Source: CAZIGK01 sp964538615
Lineage (GTDB): Bacteria; Pseudomonadota; Alphaproteobacteria; Rickettsiales; RI-342
NCBI GenBank assembly: GCA_964538615.1
Contig: CAZIGK010000014.1
Location: 1-43,197, forward strand
DNA: 43,197 bases
Reading direction: 5' to 3'
This document shows, one piece after another, positions 23,664 to 31,985 of this stretch. The notes beneath the pieces were generated by a model. It worked only from the letters and a program-made list of their open reading frames with translations. It had not been told where the DNA came from and did not search any database. Both the position numbers and the translations under genes were made by a program. Numbering within the stretch: position 1 is the first letter of the stretch; every line of letters starts with the position of its first letter.

Positions 23664-26468
23664 TTAGCCGTTAGCACGCTGCGCGTTAATCTCCGCCAGT
23701 ACACGCTGGGTCTCTGTCTCCGTGAGGGTGATGATATTGGTGGCCGGAGCCGTGGTAGCGTCTGCCCCCTGCCCTTCTGCCTCAAGAGAAAGGCCGTTCA
23801 TTAGCAATTGCAGGGTTCGTTGCTGCAAGGTTTCAACCACACGCTCTGGAGTGAGGTTCAGTTTATCCATCATATAGGTTTGAATGAGCGGCAAATAATC
23901 CAGCGTACCTTGCTCTGCCTTTGGCAGATGGCGCTCCATGTAGGTCAGGCGCACCATTCTATCTTCTTGCAGGCCATTTTCACTCATCACCTTCAGGGCT
24001 TTTGAATATTTCGCAATCAAATCCTGTTGGTGGGGGTTCTGCTCCGCGAAGCGAACCAATGCCGCCTCCCAGTCTGCTCTGGTCATGGTGGTGAATTTTT
24101 GTGCTTCTGGGTTGGCCAGTTTTGGCTGTAGATGTTCCACAAAGAAATACGCCGCGACATCCAGCGTCGGCCATGGCTCGTTATGCTTATCCTGCCAGAC
24201 GCGGTGCGGATTTTCATTATCCTCATGAATGGTCTGTATGGCCTGTAGCACGTGCGGCAGGTAGTGCCCCAGAACCTCCTTTTTTTCAGCAAAGAGTGCG
24301 CCAGAGAGCGTGCGCAATGGCTTATCCGTCAGGCCACTTTCTGTGATATGGCTGGTGAGGATGACTTCCTCTGGTTGCGCGGTGCGGAAGATAGCGTAAT
24401 CCTCCTCGCTACCCCGTTGATGGATGACGCGCCACAGAGCCTCAACATATTCGGCTCCCTGTTCTTTCGACAAATCCAATACAGTATTTGCCATGAAGTT
24501 TGCGTTGTGGCGCAGGGTCTTTGTTTCCAATTCTTCGCGGGGATAGGCTGCCATATGCGCTTCCATACGCTTAAGGCGTTGTTGCAGGAGTTGCACGGTT
24601 TGCCCAACAGACGCCTCATCCAGACGCACTCCCAACATGGCATGAAAATCTTTCAGGCTAAGGTTGCGCCCCTGCCCCATTGCGTCAGCCAGAATGACTC
24701 CAAGCTGGTTCCAGCTAAGGGTACCATTGCGGATTTGTTCAATGGTTTGAATGGCGGCCAGTTTAGCCACCGGATAATGCGCAAGATGATAACTACCACG
24801 TTCCGTGATATCGCTTACAGGCGTTGCTTTCAGCCAGTAATCTTTTGGATAGTCCTGACGTCTTTCTGGCTTGGGGTAAAGCGCGTTAAAGGATTCGCCG
24901 GCTTCTTGCCAGGTCAAGGGTTTGAATCCCTCCTCTGCTGAACCGGAATCTATGGTGCGGTAGAGAGAGCGCTCGAAGGCGGTCATTTTGCTGAGACCGA
25001 GGATATTATAGATTTGTTTGTAGGTATGATCTTGCCCAAACCGCACTTTTTCCAGGCTATCTGGTGCATTTTCTTCCATGTAGGCAAAAAGCAATTCTTC
25101 AAAAATGGCAGCAAACAATTCATGCACCATCAGGCTGGCGGATTGTTCGCCTAAGGATTCCGCACGCTTAATCCCCAGAGCAAAACCAAAACCATGAGCC
25201 AGTTCATGCCAGATGGTCATAAACTTACCAGGTGTTGGCTCATATTGCATGTGGATATAGGGGTGGGAGCCTGCCAGATATTTTTCTGGCATATTGGGCA
25301 TGGCGAATTGTTGACTGGATTTAGCCGGATCTGGCGCGCCGTGGATCCAGTTTTCATCTTGCGCACGCTGAAAAAGTCCTGGGAACTCTCCGCCCAGTTG
25401 CGCACACATGGCATGGATGATCTCAACGGCTGTATGACTTTGGTAACGCTCAGCCTCAGGCATATGGATCGTATCCCACTCGCGATAGAGTCGCGTGAGG
25501 TCATCCTGTTGGTTCAACATCTCGTCAAACTGCTGTTCAAACGCAGGAAAATCTCGCAGAATCGTATCGGTCATGTTATCCAGCCATGACTCTTCCATGC
25601 CTGCTTTTTGCGACCAGCGACCTGCCACATCATCCGCTTTGCCGGGTTCACGTACCCGCTCTTGTAATACTTTGCATAAATACGCGGTAAGCATACGTTT
25701 ACTGCGTTCTGGAATATCACGACGATCATAATGACGCTCTACCCGACGGATGGCCGTAGAAGCCCTTGCATCTTTTTCTGTTGCATCACGTGCTTCTTCA
25801 ATAGCACGGTCGTAGTCACCCTTGAGGTAATAATCTTTTTCTGCAATGGCTTTTTGTAAATGTTCCCAGATAGGGTGACTACCCTGCTTGATAGTAACCA
25901 ATGCCTCGCGTTCCGGTATCTCATGCACGACATGCACCAATTGGCGCAGCATTTCCCCACCGGCTGTGGAATAAACCATACTCGCTGCGGGCTCGGTGGT
26001 CACGGAAAGCTCCCGAGCTTCTGCCGTTCCCTGATAGGAAGCATTCAGCAGCGAAATAAAAAAAACCAATCGGCTGCAATCGGACATATTCTGGGTAATC
26101 TTATCCGCCGCGGCCTGCACCTCAAACCAATTGCCACGTCGCAGGGCTTCTGCCGCTTCCTGACTGTAGGCAAGTGTTTCCGCATGACGTTGCTGCACCA
26201 GCGCATCCAGCCGCTCTTTCAGGCGTGGGTAGTCTGCCTTGAAGGCGGCACTGGTTGGCCATTTTCCCGCTTCCGGCAGCTCTTTCCATTCCCGCATTTC
26301 CGGTAAAAGATCAGAGAGATCCCACACTCTTTCTTCAAAAGGAACAAGGTCAGACTTGTCAACTATTTGGTGTTTATCGGTTATCTGTGGCTCTACAGGC
26401 ACCACCGGTGACTGAAATTGCGCACGCGATGTTTCAGCGCGCATTGCGCCCAGCATGGACTGCACCAT
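23664..26468 (-). CDS. M3-like zinc metallopeptidase (HELAH)
   Basis: This is a 934-residue cytoplasmic protein with no signal peptide. The zinc site is H421-E-L-A-H425, with a likely third ligand E450 in VHELFAAIFEE. The 25-residue distance between the second His and that Glu equals the spacing of thimet oligopeptidase/neurolysin-type (M3) enzymes, whose equivalent segment is EAPSQMLE-like. The typical HExGH is altered to HELAH, and the protein is about 250 residues longer than classical M3 peptidases, with an extra C-terminal helical half. ATG 26468 follows AGGGAG at seven bases. Oligopeptide hydrolysis is inferred. Upstream is a TTAA-N6-TTAA sequence. Confidence 0.68.
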   Translation of the reverse strand: MVQSMLGAMRAETSRAQFQSPVVPVEPQITDKHQIVDKSDLVPFEERVWDLSDLLPEMREWKELPEAGKWPTSAAFKADYPRLKERLDALVQQRHAETLAYSQEAAEALRRGNWFEVQAAADKITQNMSDCSRLVFFISLLNASYQGTAEARELSVTTEPAASMVYSTAGGEMLRQLVHVVHEIPEREALVTIKQGSHPIWEHLQKAIAEKDYYLKGDYDRAIEEARDATEKDARASTAIRRVERHYDRRDIPERSKRMLTAYLCKVLQERVREPGKADDVAGRWSQKAGMEESWLDNMTDTILRDFPAFEQQFDEMLNQQDDLTRLYREWDTIHMPEAERYQSHTAVEIIHAMCAQLGGEFPGLFQRAQDENWIHGAPDPAKSSQQFAMPNMPEKYLAGSHPYIHMQYEPTPGKFMTIWHELAHGFGFALGIKRAESLGEQSASLMVHELFAAIFEELLFAYMEENAPDSLEKVRFGQDHTYKQIYNILGLSKMTAFERSLYRTIDSGSAEEGFKPLTWQEAGESFNALYPKPERRQDYPKDYWLKATPVSDITERGSYHLAHYPVAKLAAIQTIEQIRNGTLSWNQLGVILADAMGQGRNLSLKDFHAMLGVRLDEASVGQTVQLLQQRLKRMEAHMAAYPREELETKTLRHNANFMANTVLDLSKEQGAEYVEALWRVIHQRGSEEDYAIFRTAQPEEVILTSHITESGLTDKPLRTLSGALFAEKKEVLGHYLPHVLQAIQTIHEDNENPHRVWQDKHNEPWPTLDVAAYFFVEHLQPKLANPEAQKFTTMTRADWEAALVRFAEQNPHQQDLIAKYSKALKVMSENGLQEDRMVRLTYMERHLPKAEQGTLDYLPLIQTYMMDKLNLTPERVVETLQQRTLQLLMNGLSLEAEGQGADATTAPATNIITLTETETQRVLAEINAQRANG

Positions 26469-26566
26469 AGATAGACTCCCTGTTCAGGATGCGTGGGGTT
26501 ATATCCCCTTACGCGTTATTGATATCATCTATAGTGTTAACCGTTATTAACCCGTTGGGTCAAGCA

Positions 26567-26908
26567 TTAATGACAGGTGGATGCCGCGGAGGGGAGCGCG
26601 CAGGCATGCAGAATATACCCCCAATCATGCAGATTGATAGTTTGGCGAGGATGCTCCGCCCATGCGCGTATAGCCACCCGTGGAATGGCGAAGGTTACCA
26701 GCCAGCGATGCTGTTCCGTATTCTGCACCACGACCCGTAAGGATAGTTGTTCATGGTAGGCAAGTGCACAGAAATCCAGTTGTTTCCATAGGCAGCTTAA
26801 GCAGAGAGAAATGGGGTGTGTGCTGAGTTCGGCAGGGATAGACGGAGTATGATTGGGGGTTTGCAGAGGTTTTAGAGCCTGCGGGGTGGGATGGGCGGTG
26901 GTGGGCAT
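26567..26908 (-). CDS. Fur-box-controlled Cys/His-containing small protein
   Basis: Of 113 residues, the first third is Pro/Thr-rich; the middle has LCLSCLWKQLDFCALAY, then beta-type LSLRVVVQNTEQHRWLVTFAI, and the tail ends HACALPSAASTCH. No known family. ATG 26908 follows AGAGGAG at six bases (an overlapping ATG at 26914 is too close). A near-consensus Fur box lies just upstream at 26928-26946, so transcription is probably iron-repressed. The Cys and His residues could bind a metal, but this is inference. Confidence 0.6.
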   Translation of the reverse strand: MPTTAHPTPQALKPLQTPNHTPSIPAELSTHPISLCLSCLWKQLDFCALAYHEQLSLRVVVQNTEQHRWLVTFAIPRVAIRAWAEHPRQTINLHDWGYILHACALPSAASTCH

Positions 26909-26927
26909 GAGCATCTCCTCTCTTTCC

Positions 26928-26946
26928 TATAATGAGAATCATTATC
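26928..26946. promoter_or_regulatory. Fur box 1
   Basis: TATAATGAGAATCATTATC matches 17 of 19 positions of the Fur consensus GATAATGATAATCATTATC. It lies immediately upstream of the 113-aa gene (minus strand). Confidence 0.8.
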
Positions 26947-26974
26947 ACCAAACGGCGTGGCGCGCAAGTTTATT

Positions 26975-26993
26975 GCGAATGATTCTCATTATT
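26975..26993. promoter_or_regulatory. Fur box 2
   Basis: GCGAATGATTCTCATTATT shares the 13-base core AATGATTCTCATT, the exact reverse complement of the core in box 1, 47 bases away. It could serve the plus-strand 102-aa gene at 27193 or cooperate with box 1. Confidence 0.65.
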
Positions 26994-27192
26994 TGCAAAT
27001 AGGCATGGGTTCTGTCTTTCTGTGCAGGCTTTTGCATAAAAACCCAAGCGGGTCTTCGTCTCAACTGAACCGCCCAATGCGCAGGGGACGCAAAATATTT
27101 TCTTTATATCCTCCTGATTGCCGAGGTCTGGCTTGCATTGTATAGTCCTGCCATGGAGAGCGAAATATCACGATAGACACAGGAGCGCGAAC

Positions 27193-27501
27193 ATGGACAA
27201 ACGATGGGTAATATGTGCAGCATGGATGCTATCAACCGCCGTGATGGTGTGGGGGAAGGATGCCCATGCTGTGAAAATTCGTAATTTTGATGATGTCGAG
27301 CGCGCCGTACAGGTGGTTCATATCGGCAATAAAGAGGAAACCCTCATCATTCCCCCCAGGCAAAGTGTAGACCTTTGGGTGGGGTATGTGCAAATTAAGG
27401 ATCCCGTGAATCAACGGGTGATCCATGCCCGAAACCTGGAAGAATATGTGGTGAAAGATGGAAAAATACGCATCAACCGTTATCGGGAAATGGGGCGTTG
27501 A
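27193..27501 (+). CDS. Small secreted protein with beta-type domain
   Basis: The protein has 102 residues from ATG 27193 (AGGAGCG at six bases). The signal peptide MDKRWVICAAWMLSTAVMVW ends near Ala-His-Ala (about residue 25). The mature part is strand-rich: VKIRNFDDVERAVQVVHI, LIIPPRQSVDLWVGYVQI, EYVVKDGKIRINRY. No family recognised; it looks like a small beta-sandwich periplasmic protein. It lies 200 bases downstream of Fur box 2, so iron control is possible. Confidence 0.7.
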   Translation: MDKRWVICAAWMLSTAVMVWGKDAHAVKIRNFDDVERAVQVVHIGNKEETLIIPPRQSVDLWVGYVQIKDPVNQRVIHARNLEEYVVKDGKIRINRYREMGR

Positions 27502-27668
27502 AAGTCCCTCCATTTTTTGCGTAGCCTGCCGGGATGGCAGTAACCCCACTGTAGAGTGGACATGCAGACTAACGTGATGGATCGTCTTTAGGAGCAGAAT
27601 GCCTCTGAGGGTGAGGTGGCGTCATCTCAGGTTCGCCGCTTAACACAGGCTGCCGGGGGTATCAAAAG

Positions 27669-28637
27669 TTACCACGGACGGCTATGCTGCACCGAATCAG
27701 CACGGCGTTGGCGACTTTGGCGCAACTCCTCCTGTCGCATCTGGTTGCGGATTAACTGCCCCGGCTCATCGCGCAATTCTTCCAGCATGCGGTCTGCCGG
27801 TTGAGGGGATGCAGGTTGTGGTTTTCCTTGCGGCTGTTGCGCCTTTCCCGCTGTGGCATCTTCTCCTTGCGGCGGAGTTTCATCGGCTTGACCATTGCCG
27901 CCCTGCTGTCCTTGCTGTTCATGGCCGGAAGGGGGAGTATTGGGGGCATTCGCCCCTTGTGGGTTCAGGGGAGGTTCTGCCTCACCGCTCCCGGAGGGGG
28001 TATCTGCCCCCTGCCCTGCCTGTGGCTGCTGGGGATTCCCCTCGCGGGAGGAAGGCGCTTGCTGAGGTGACTGCTGCGGGCGGGACGCATCATCCTGCGG
28101 GTTGGGTTTGGGGTTGGAGGACGGCGGAGGCGATTGCGGGGAGCGGTTGGACGCCGAGGACGGTTGTTGCAGCATCAACTCTGCCAGTTTTTTATTATAG
28201 GCCGTATCCCGCATATCTGGCTGCAACGCCAACGCCTGCTGATAGGCCTCTATTGCCTGCTGGTATTGCCCAAGCTGAAAATAACTATTGCCCAGATTAT
28301 GCCAGCTACTGGCGGCGGGCGCATCGGCTTCCCCAATAGCGGCCAGAAACGCATTGCGGGAAGATGCGAATTCCCCTGCTTTATAGGCGGCCAGTCCCCG
28401 ACGATAGGAGGAGGAAAGCAGCTCTTTCGCACGGAGGTAATCGCCTTGCTCGTAGGCTTTAAGCCCCTGAATTTCGCGAAGTGGTTGTAAATCAAAGGCA
28501 TGGAGCATGCGTGGAAACAGGCCGACCATTATGACCAGTCCGCCGACCAGGGGCAGCAAGTGGAGGTGATGACGGATTCGGCAGGTCTTAGACTGTCCGT
28601 TGAGACGCAACGACTTCACTGTGCTTGTGGTCTGCAT
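27669..28637 (-). CDS. BatC-like TPR protein with Pro/Gln-rich tail
   Basis: The protein has 322 residues. An N-terminal hydrophobic helix (LLPLVGGLVIMVGLF, about 28-42) is followed by TPR units (YRRGLAAYKAGEFASSRNAF, then WHNLGNSYFQLGQYQQAIEAYQQAL). The long tail is Pro/Gln/Gly-rich, and the C-terminus DRMLEELRDEPGQLIRNQMR resembles the end of Bat-complex VWA/TPR proteins. This is the arrangement of BatC or the TPR part of BatB in Bacteroides aerotolerance (Bat) operons. The VWA half is absent, and a BatD-like gene lies 13 kb away. Role: protein-protein docking in the envelope, inferred. Confidence 0.62.
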   Translation of the reverse strand: MQTTSTVKSLRLNGQSKTCRIRHHLHLLPLVGGLVIMVGLFPRMLHAFDLQPLREIQGLKAYEQGDYLRAKELLSSSYRRGLAAYKAGEFASSRNAFLAAIGEADAPAASSWHNLGNSYFQLGQYQQAIEAYQQALALQPDMRDTAYNKKLAELMLQQPSSASNRSPQSPPPSSNPKPNPQDDASRPQQSPQQAPSSREGNPQQPQAGQGADTPSGSGEAEPPLNPQGANAPNTPPSGHEQQGQQGGNGQADETPPQGEDATAGKAQQPQGKPQPASPQPADRMLEELRDEPGQLIRNQMRQEELRQSRQRRADSVQHSRPW

Positions 28638-28793
28638 ATGCTTTTACCCGTCCATCACCATGAACAGGCAGGATACACAGGAACCCTGATGCGATGCAAG
28701 TGGGGATGCATAGGAAATGCAAGCTTCTGGCGGGTATAAGGATGCGCGTTGAGAAGAGAAAAAAGCGCGATATGCCACCAGCTACGGCATCTT

Positions 28794-29294
28794 CTAACGT
28801 TCATCCTCCCAACTGGCTTTGCCCCGTCCTGTCGTGCCCTGATACAGACTGCGATCGTCTTTCTGCGCCTGTTGCATGGCACCGAAACCCAGTTCCTGCG
28901 CCATAAAATTGATAGGGCCTTTGGTTTTTTTCTTTTTATTGGATTCCAGAACCGCTTCCTTCATTTTTTTGGCACGCGCTTCTTTTTTGGCTTTCTTGCG
29001 GGCAATGGTTTCCAACGCTTCCAGCGCGTTCTTAGAAAGTTCGCGTTTTTGTTCCGGATCCACTCCCGGCAACTGAACCGTCGTGCGCTTGCCTGCTTCC
29101 CGTATCATCTGGCTTTTGAAATCCTCCATCCGGGCTTTCATCATTTCCTGATAATTAATGCCATCGTATTTGGAAGAGCCAACGGCTTTATTGCCTTTTT
29201 TAATCAGCTTCTGCTTAATCATATCGCTGGCTTTGAACGTTTTTTTACCAGTATCCCGGCCATCGCCGTTGCCACCGAATGTAAATCGCGACAT
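28794..29294 (-). CDS. Basic coiled-coil protein, function unknown
   Basis: The protein has 166 residues and is very Lys-rich, especially KKAKKEARAKKMKEAV (about 106-121). It starts MSRFTFGGNGDGRDTGKKTF and ends in a small polar tail. ATG 29294 has a strong TAGGAGAG seven bases upstream. The charge would suit nucleic-acid or ribosome binding, but no family is recognised. It is divergent from the 215-aa gene with an operator-like palindrome between them. Confidence 0.6.
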   Translation of the reverse strand: MSRFTFGGNGDGRDTGKKTFKASDMIKQKLIKKGNKAVGSSKYDGINYQEMMKARMEDFKSQMIREAGKRTTVQLPGVDPEQKRELSKNALEALETIARKKAKKEARAKKMKEAVLESNKKKKTKGPINFMAQELGFGAMQQAQKDDRSLYQGTTGRGKASWEDER

Positions 29295-29341
29295 AGAATG
29301 CTCTCCTAAGTGAGGTAGGTATGTATCCGTCTATCGTTATG

Positions 29342-29365
29342 CCATAGGCACGGGACAGCCTATGG
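29342..29365. promoter_or_regulatory. Inverted repeat in divergent promoter region
   Basis: CCATAGGC and GCCTATGG, eight-base arms around an eight-base spacer, lie between the divergent genes at 29294 and 29467. The form suggests a dimeric regulator site; the regulator is unknown. Confidence 0.35.
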
Positions 29366-29466
29366 AAAGGTTGACCTCTCTTTAATGTAAGGCCAAGGGA
29401 TGAATATTTACTTGCCTAAGCAGTGCGGATGCTTCAACCTGTGCGCCCCGCAAGGAGGTACCCACA

Positions 29467-30114
29467 ATGCAGGAACATGACCCGCTTCACCGTATGGAAG
29501 AGCTGGAACGCCAGCTTGAGGATATTCATCGCCGTATGTCTCGCGAACCACGTATGGCGGAAGAAACACCGCAAGAGTACACACCGGAAGTCGCCCCGCG
29601 CAATGCGACTGTGGCCAGTGTGTTTGAGAAAGAAGTCTCCCCGTATGAGCGTATAGAAGAGCTGGAACGGCAGTTGAACCAGAAACCGGGCTGGATCTTT
29701 ACACTGCTATGGCCTGTAGCGGTGAGCATGAGTGTCTGGTTTTTGTTACCTTTGCTGACGCAATCCTATGTATTACTGGAACCGAATCAGGTCGTGTCAT
29801 CCGCACTGGAGCGCGGCCAGCAAATACCCGCTGATGCGGAAAATGTGGATGTGAATGATCCGTCTAAAGTGGCGGATAAGGTATTTGACCTGTTTGACCG
29901 GATGATGGAGCTGGAGGCGCAGAAAAAAGAATTTGGTCTGGAAGATTCCCTGCTGACTCAGGAAAAACCGCACGTAACGAATGCGGCGCCTGCCAGAACC
30001 CGGAAGACGCCTGTGGATCAAGCCGCAACTCCGGAATCAGATGCAGAAAAACCGCCTGCTGGTGAAAACAGCGCGCCTGAACCTTCTACACGCCATCGCA
30101 AGACGCCTGAGTAA
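29467..30114 (+). CDS. Single-pass membrane protein with coiled coils
   Basis: The protein has 215 residues. Two similar segments, DPLHRMEELERQLEDI and SPYERIEELERQLNQ, look like a duplicated coiled-coil motif. A transmembrane helix (WIFTLLWPVAVSMSVWFLLPLL, about 75-96) follows, then a soluble acidic domain and a Pro/Thr-rich tail. The ribosome-binding site AAGGAGG is near perfect. Followed after 14 bases by the 452-aa gene, so the two form an operon. No family recognised. Confidence 0.65.
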   Translation: MQEHDPLHRMEELERQLEDIHRRMSREPRMAEETPQEYTPEVAPRNATVASVFEKEVSPYERIEELERQLNQKPGWIFTLLWPVAVSMSVWFLLPLLTQSYVLLEPNQVVSSALERGQQIPADAENVDVNDPSKVADKVFDLFDRMMELEAQKKEFGLEDSLLTQEKPHVTNAAPARTRKTPVDQAATPESDAEKPPAGENSAPEPSTRHRKTPE

Positions 30115-30128
30115 GTGAGTCAGGGTGT

Positions 30129-31487
30129 ATGGCACGCGCCCAGAACTTTTATCACATTGCGCATCAGCTCCCCGCGCTGGAGGCGGATGAACTATACCCG
30201 GATCTGGAAAAGCTGGCACGGGCACTGGTTCACAGTGGGCAATTGCGTATAGATGCGGTGGATGCCGCTAATTTTGTGCGCATGTCGCACCCGGCGCGGA
30301 ATATCTATGCCATTTTTAGTCAGCGTGAATTGCAAGACCCCTCTTTGCAGGCGCGCAGCTTTCAGCGCATGGTGGATTTTTTTGCCAAAGATGTGGACGA
30401 CCCGGACGTGCTTGCCCGACAGGAATGGAACCGCCTGCACCGGGAACTCAATAAGCTGGTGCCGATTACCAGCGAGCAGGAATATCAGGTTGCCCGGATG
30501 GTTGTACAAGCGGCTCACCCAGCCGTCATTTTGCTGCTCTTGTGGGAGCATGTGGAGGTGTTTGTCACGTTTGACCATACGGTCGGGGATATGCTGGATA
30601 TCGAAAGCTGGCAAAAAATAGGCCGCAGTAGCGGTTTGCAAAGCACCTCAGCAGATGCGGGCTATGCCATTTATATTTCCGCTGGTGGCAACCCGTTTTT
30701 GACCGAAGATTATTTTGGGTTTGGTTTGAATGGTCGCTATGCCATGGCTCGAATATTGGTCATTGGAGGGCAGGAACTGGGGCATTATGCGGATATTATC
30801 CGTAACTCTGAGGGGCGACCGATTGCACGGCACTCGGCAGATTTATCCGGCAGGCGCGCAACGGATGCCTGCCGCAGCGCACGCCTGCAAGATATGGAAT
30901 GTATGCGTACGATGGAGCAGCGCGCCTTCCGGCTGGGTTTGCAACGCGTTCTGGACGCCGAAGAGCGTTGGCAATTTTATGCCAAGCACCAGCCCAAAAG
31001 CTGGCGCACCCGCAGGCACCGCTTGCTGGCCTGGGTGAAGGTACGGCTTTTTTTACTGGCGGGACGCAGCGCCGGATTAGGGCTTTTAAGCCATTTGCGC
31101 GCAGAACCGTTTAAAGCAACCCAGATACGTATGTTTTTGCAGGATATGCGCTTTAATTTGACCCCAGTGGCCGATGCCTACATGCGGGATGACCCACTGG
31201 AAGAGGAGGCTATTGCCTGTATCGAGGCGCTTGCGCGTGTGCCGCAGCAAGCCAATAAATGGGGACATGAAGCGGTCAAGCGTGGCTGGCCGCAACTCTA
31301 TCGACTATATTATGGGCAGGTGACGCCCGCCTGCATTGCGGCGTGGGAACGCGTCAGCGGCAAGCGATATCGCATTCGTTATCGTCCACCACGGCTGGGG
31401 ACGATAGCTTGGGTGCGTCGGGCTTGGCGGCGTTGGAAATGGCGCAAGCGTTTTCCGGGGTCTTTCCCGAAGTTGATTGTGGAATAA
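30129..31487 (+). CDS. Uncharacterised 452-aa protein (possibly DUF2748-like)
   Basis: A helical protein with one hydrophobic stretch (HPAVILLLLWEHVEVFVTF, about 132-150), a conserved-looking core SAGGNPFLTEDYFGFGLNGRYAM (about 181-203), and a motif GQELGHYADI (about 213-222) recalling HExxH zinc sites but with Gln for the first His. The C-terminus is very basic (RRAWRRWKWRKRF). It resembles large uncharacterised proteins of Rickettsiales-type alphaproteobacteria, possibly DUF2748, which I cannot verify. Second gene of an operon with the membrane coiled-coil protein. Confidence 0.6.
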   Translation: MARAQNFYHIAHQLPALEADELYPDLEKLARALVHSGQLRIDAVDAANFVRMSHPARNIYAIFSQRELQDPSLQARSFQRMVDFFAKDVDDPDVLARQEWNRLHRELNKLVPITSEQEYQVARMVVQAAHPAVILLLLWEHVEVFVTFDHTVGDMLDIESWQKIGRSSGLQSTSADAGYAIYISAGGNPFLTEDYFGFGLNGRYAMARILVIGGQELGHYADIIRNSEGRPIARHSADLSGRRATDACRSARLQDMECMRTMEQRAFRLGLQRVLDAEERWQFYAKHQPKSWRTRRHRLLAWVKVRLFLLAGRSAGLGLLSHLRAEPFKATQIRMFLQDMRFNLTPVADAYMRDDPLEEEAIACIEALARVPQQANKWGHEAVKRGWPQLYRLYYGQVTPACIAAWERVSGKRYRIRYRPPRLGTIAWVRRAWRRWKWRKRFPGSFPKLIVE

Positions 31488-31733
31488 TCCTGACGTTAGA
31501 GGGGATGCCATCAAGCGATTGGGATGATATACACATGGCTGTTTTAGAGGGCAGCAGGGGTAATGTGTGCCTTATTTTTTATAAGCATGTATGGGTCTTA
31601 ATGAAGGTCTTTACACCAAAACACATGTGGCCGGGGAGGATTCTCCATCGGTTCCTGATGAGGGGGGTGGTATAGATAAGGGTGTCAGCGGCTCCGGGTT
31701 GGAGCAGCTGAGTCACAGGAAAAGGAGGAGACT

Positions 31734-31901
31734 ATGTCTCGCAATGAACGTCAGGATATTCCGCCACGTGCGGAAAATAAGGAAGAGTCTAACAGCAATG
31801 CTCGCCAGAAATCTGGTCAGCAAGGCGGCATGAAAAAACCCGCCAATCAACAACAACGCAGCAACAGCGATAGCCACCAGAGCAATCAGGATAATCGCTA
31901 A
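31734..31901 (+). CDS. 55-aa hydrophilic protein
   Basis: ATG 31734 has an excellent AAAGGAGGAG four bases upstream. The 55 residues are almost entirely polar (MSRNERQDIPPRAENKEESN, then Gln/Asn/Ser/Lys-rich), with no hydrophobic core. It resembles small stress-type disordered proteins, but I do not recognise it. A hairpin follows 35 bases after the stop. The 246 bases before it hold no convincing gene. Confidence 0.65.
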   Translation: MSRNERQDIPPRAENKEESNSNARQKSGQQGGMKKPANQQQRSNSDSHQSNQDNR

Positions 31902-31936
31902 CGCTGGTTCGTAGAGCGTACGTTGTCACGCGCAAT

Positions 31937-31964
31937 CCCCCGGTCACCGCAAGGCGACCGGGGG
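31937..31964. terminator. Hairpin terminator between convergent genes
   Basis: CCCCCGGTC and GACCGGGGG form a nine-base stem with a ten-base loop. T-content after it is modest (TTGTTC). It separates the 55-aa gene and the ZntB/CorA gene, which converge. Confidence 0.65.
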
Positions 31965-31985
31965 TTGTTCGTTGATACTGCCGTA

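Noticed and set aside
26537..26550. CtrA box upstream of the metallopeptidase
   Set aside because: TTAA-N6-TTAA has the wrong spacer length.
26957..27145. 62-aa frame over Fur box 2
   Set aside because: It overlaps the operator, has no ribosome-binding site, and the next gene has a clear start and signal peptide.
31501..31675. Short frame after the 452-aa gene
   Set aside because: No ribosome-binding site and poor composition; treated as spacer.
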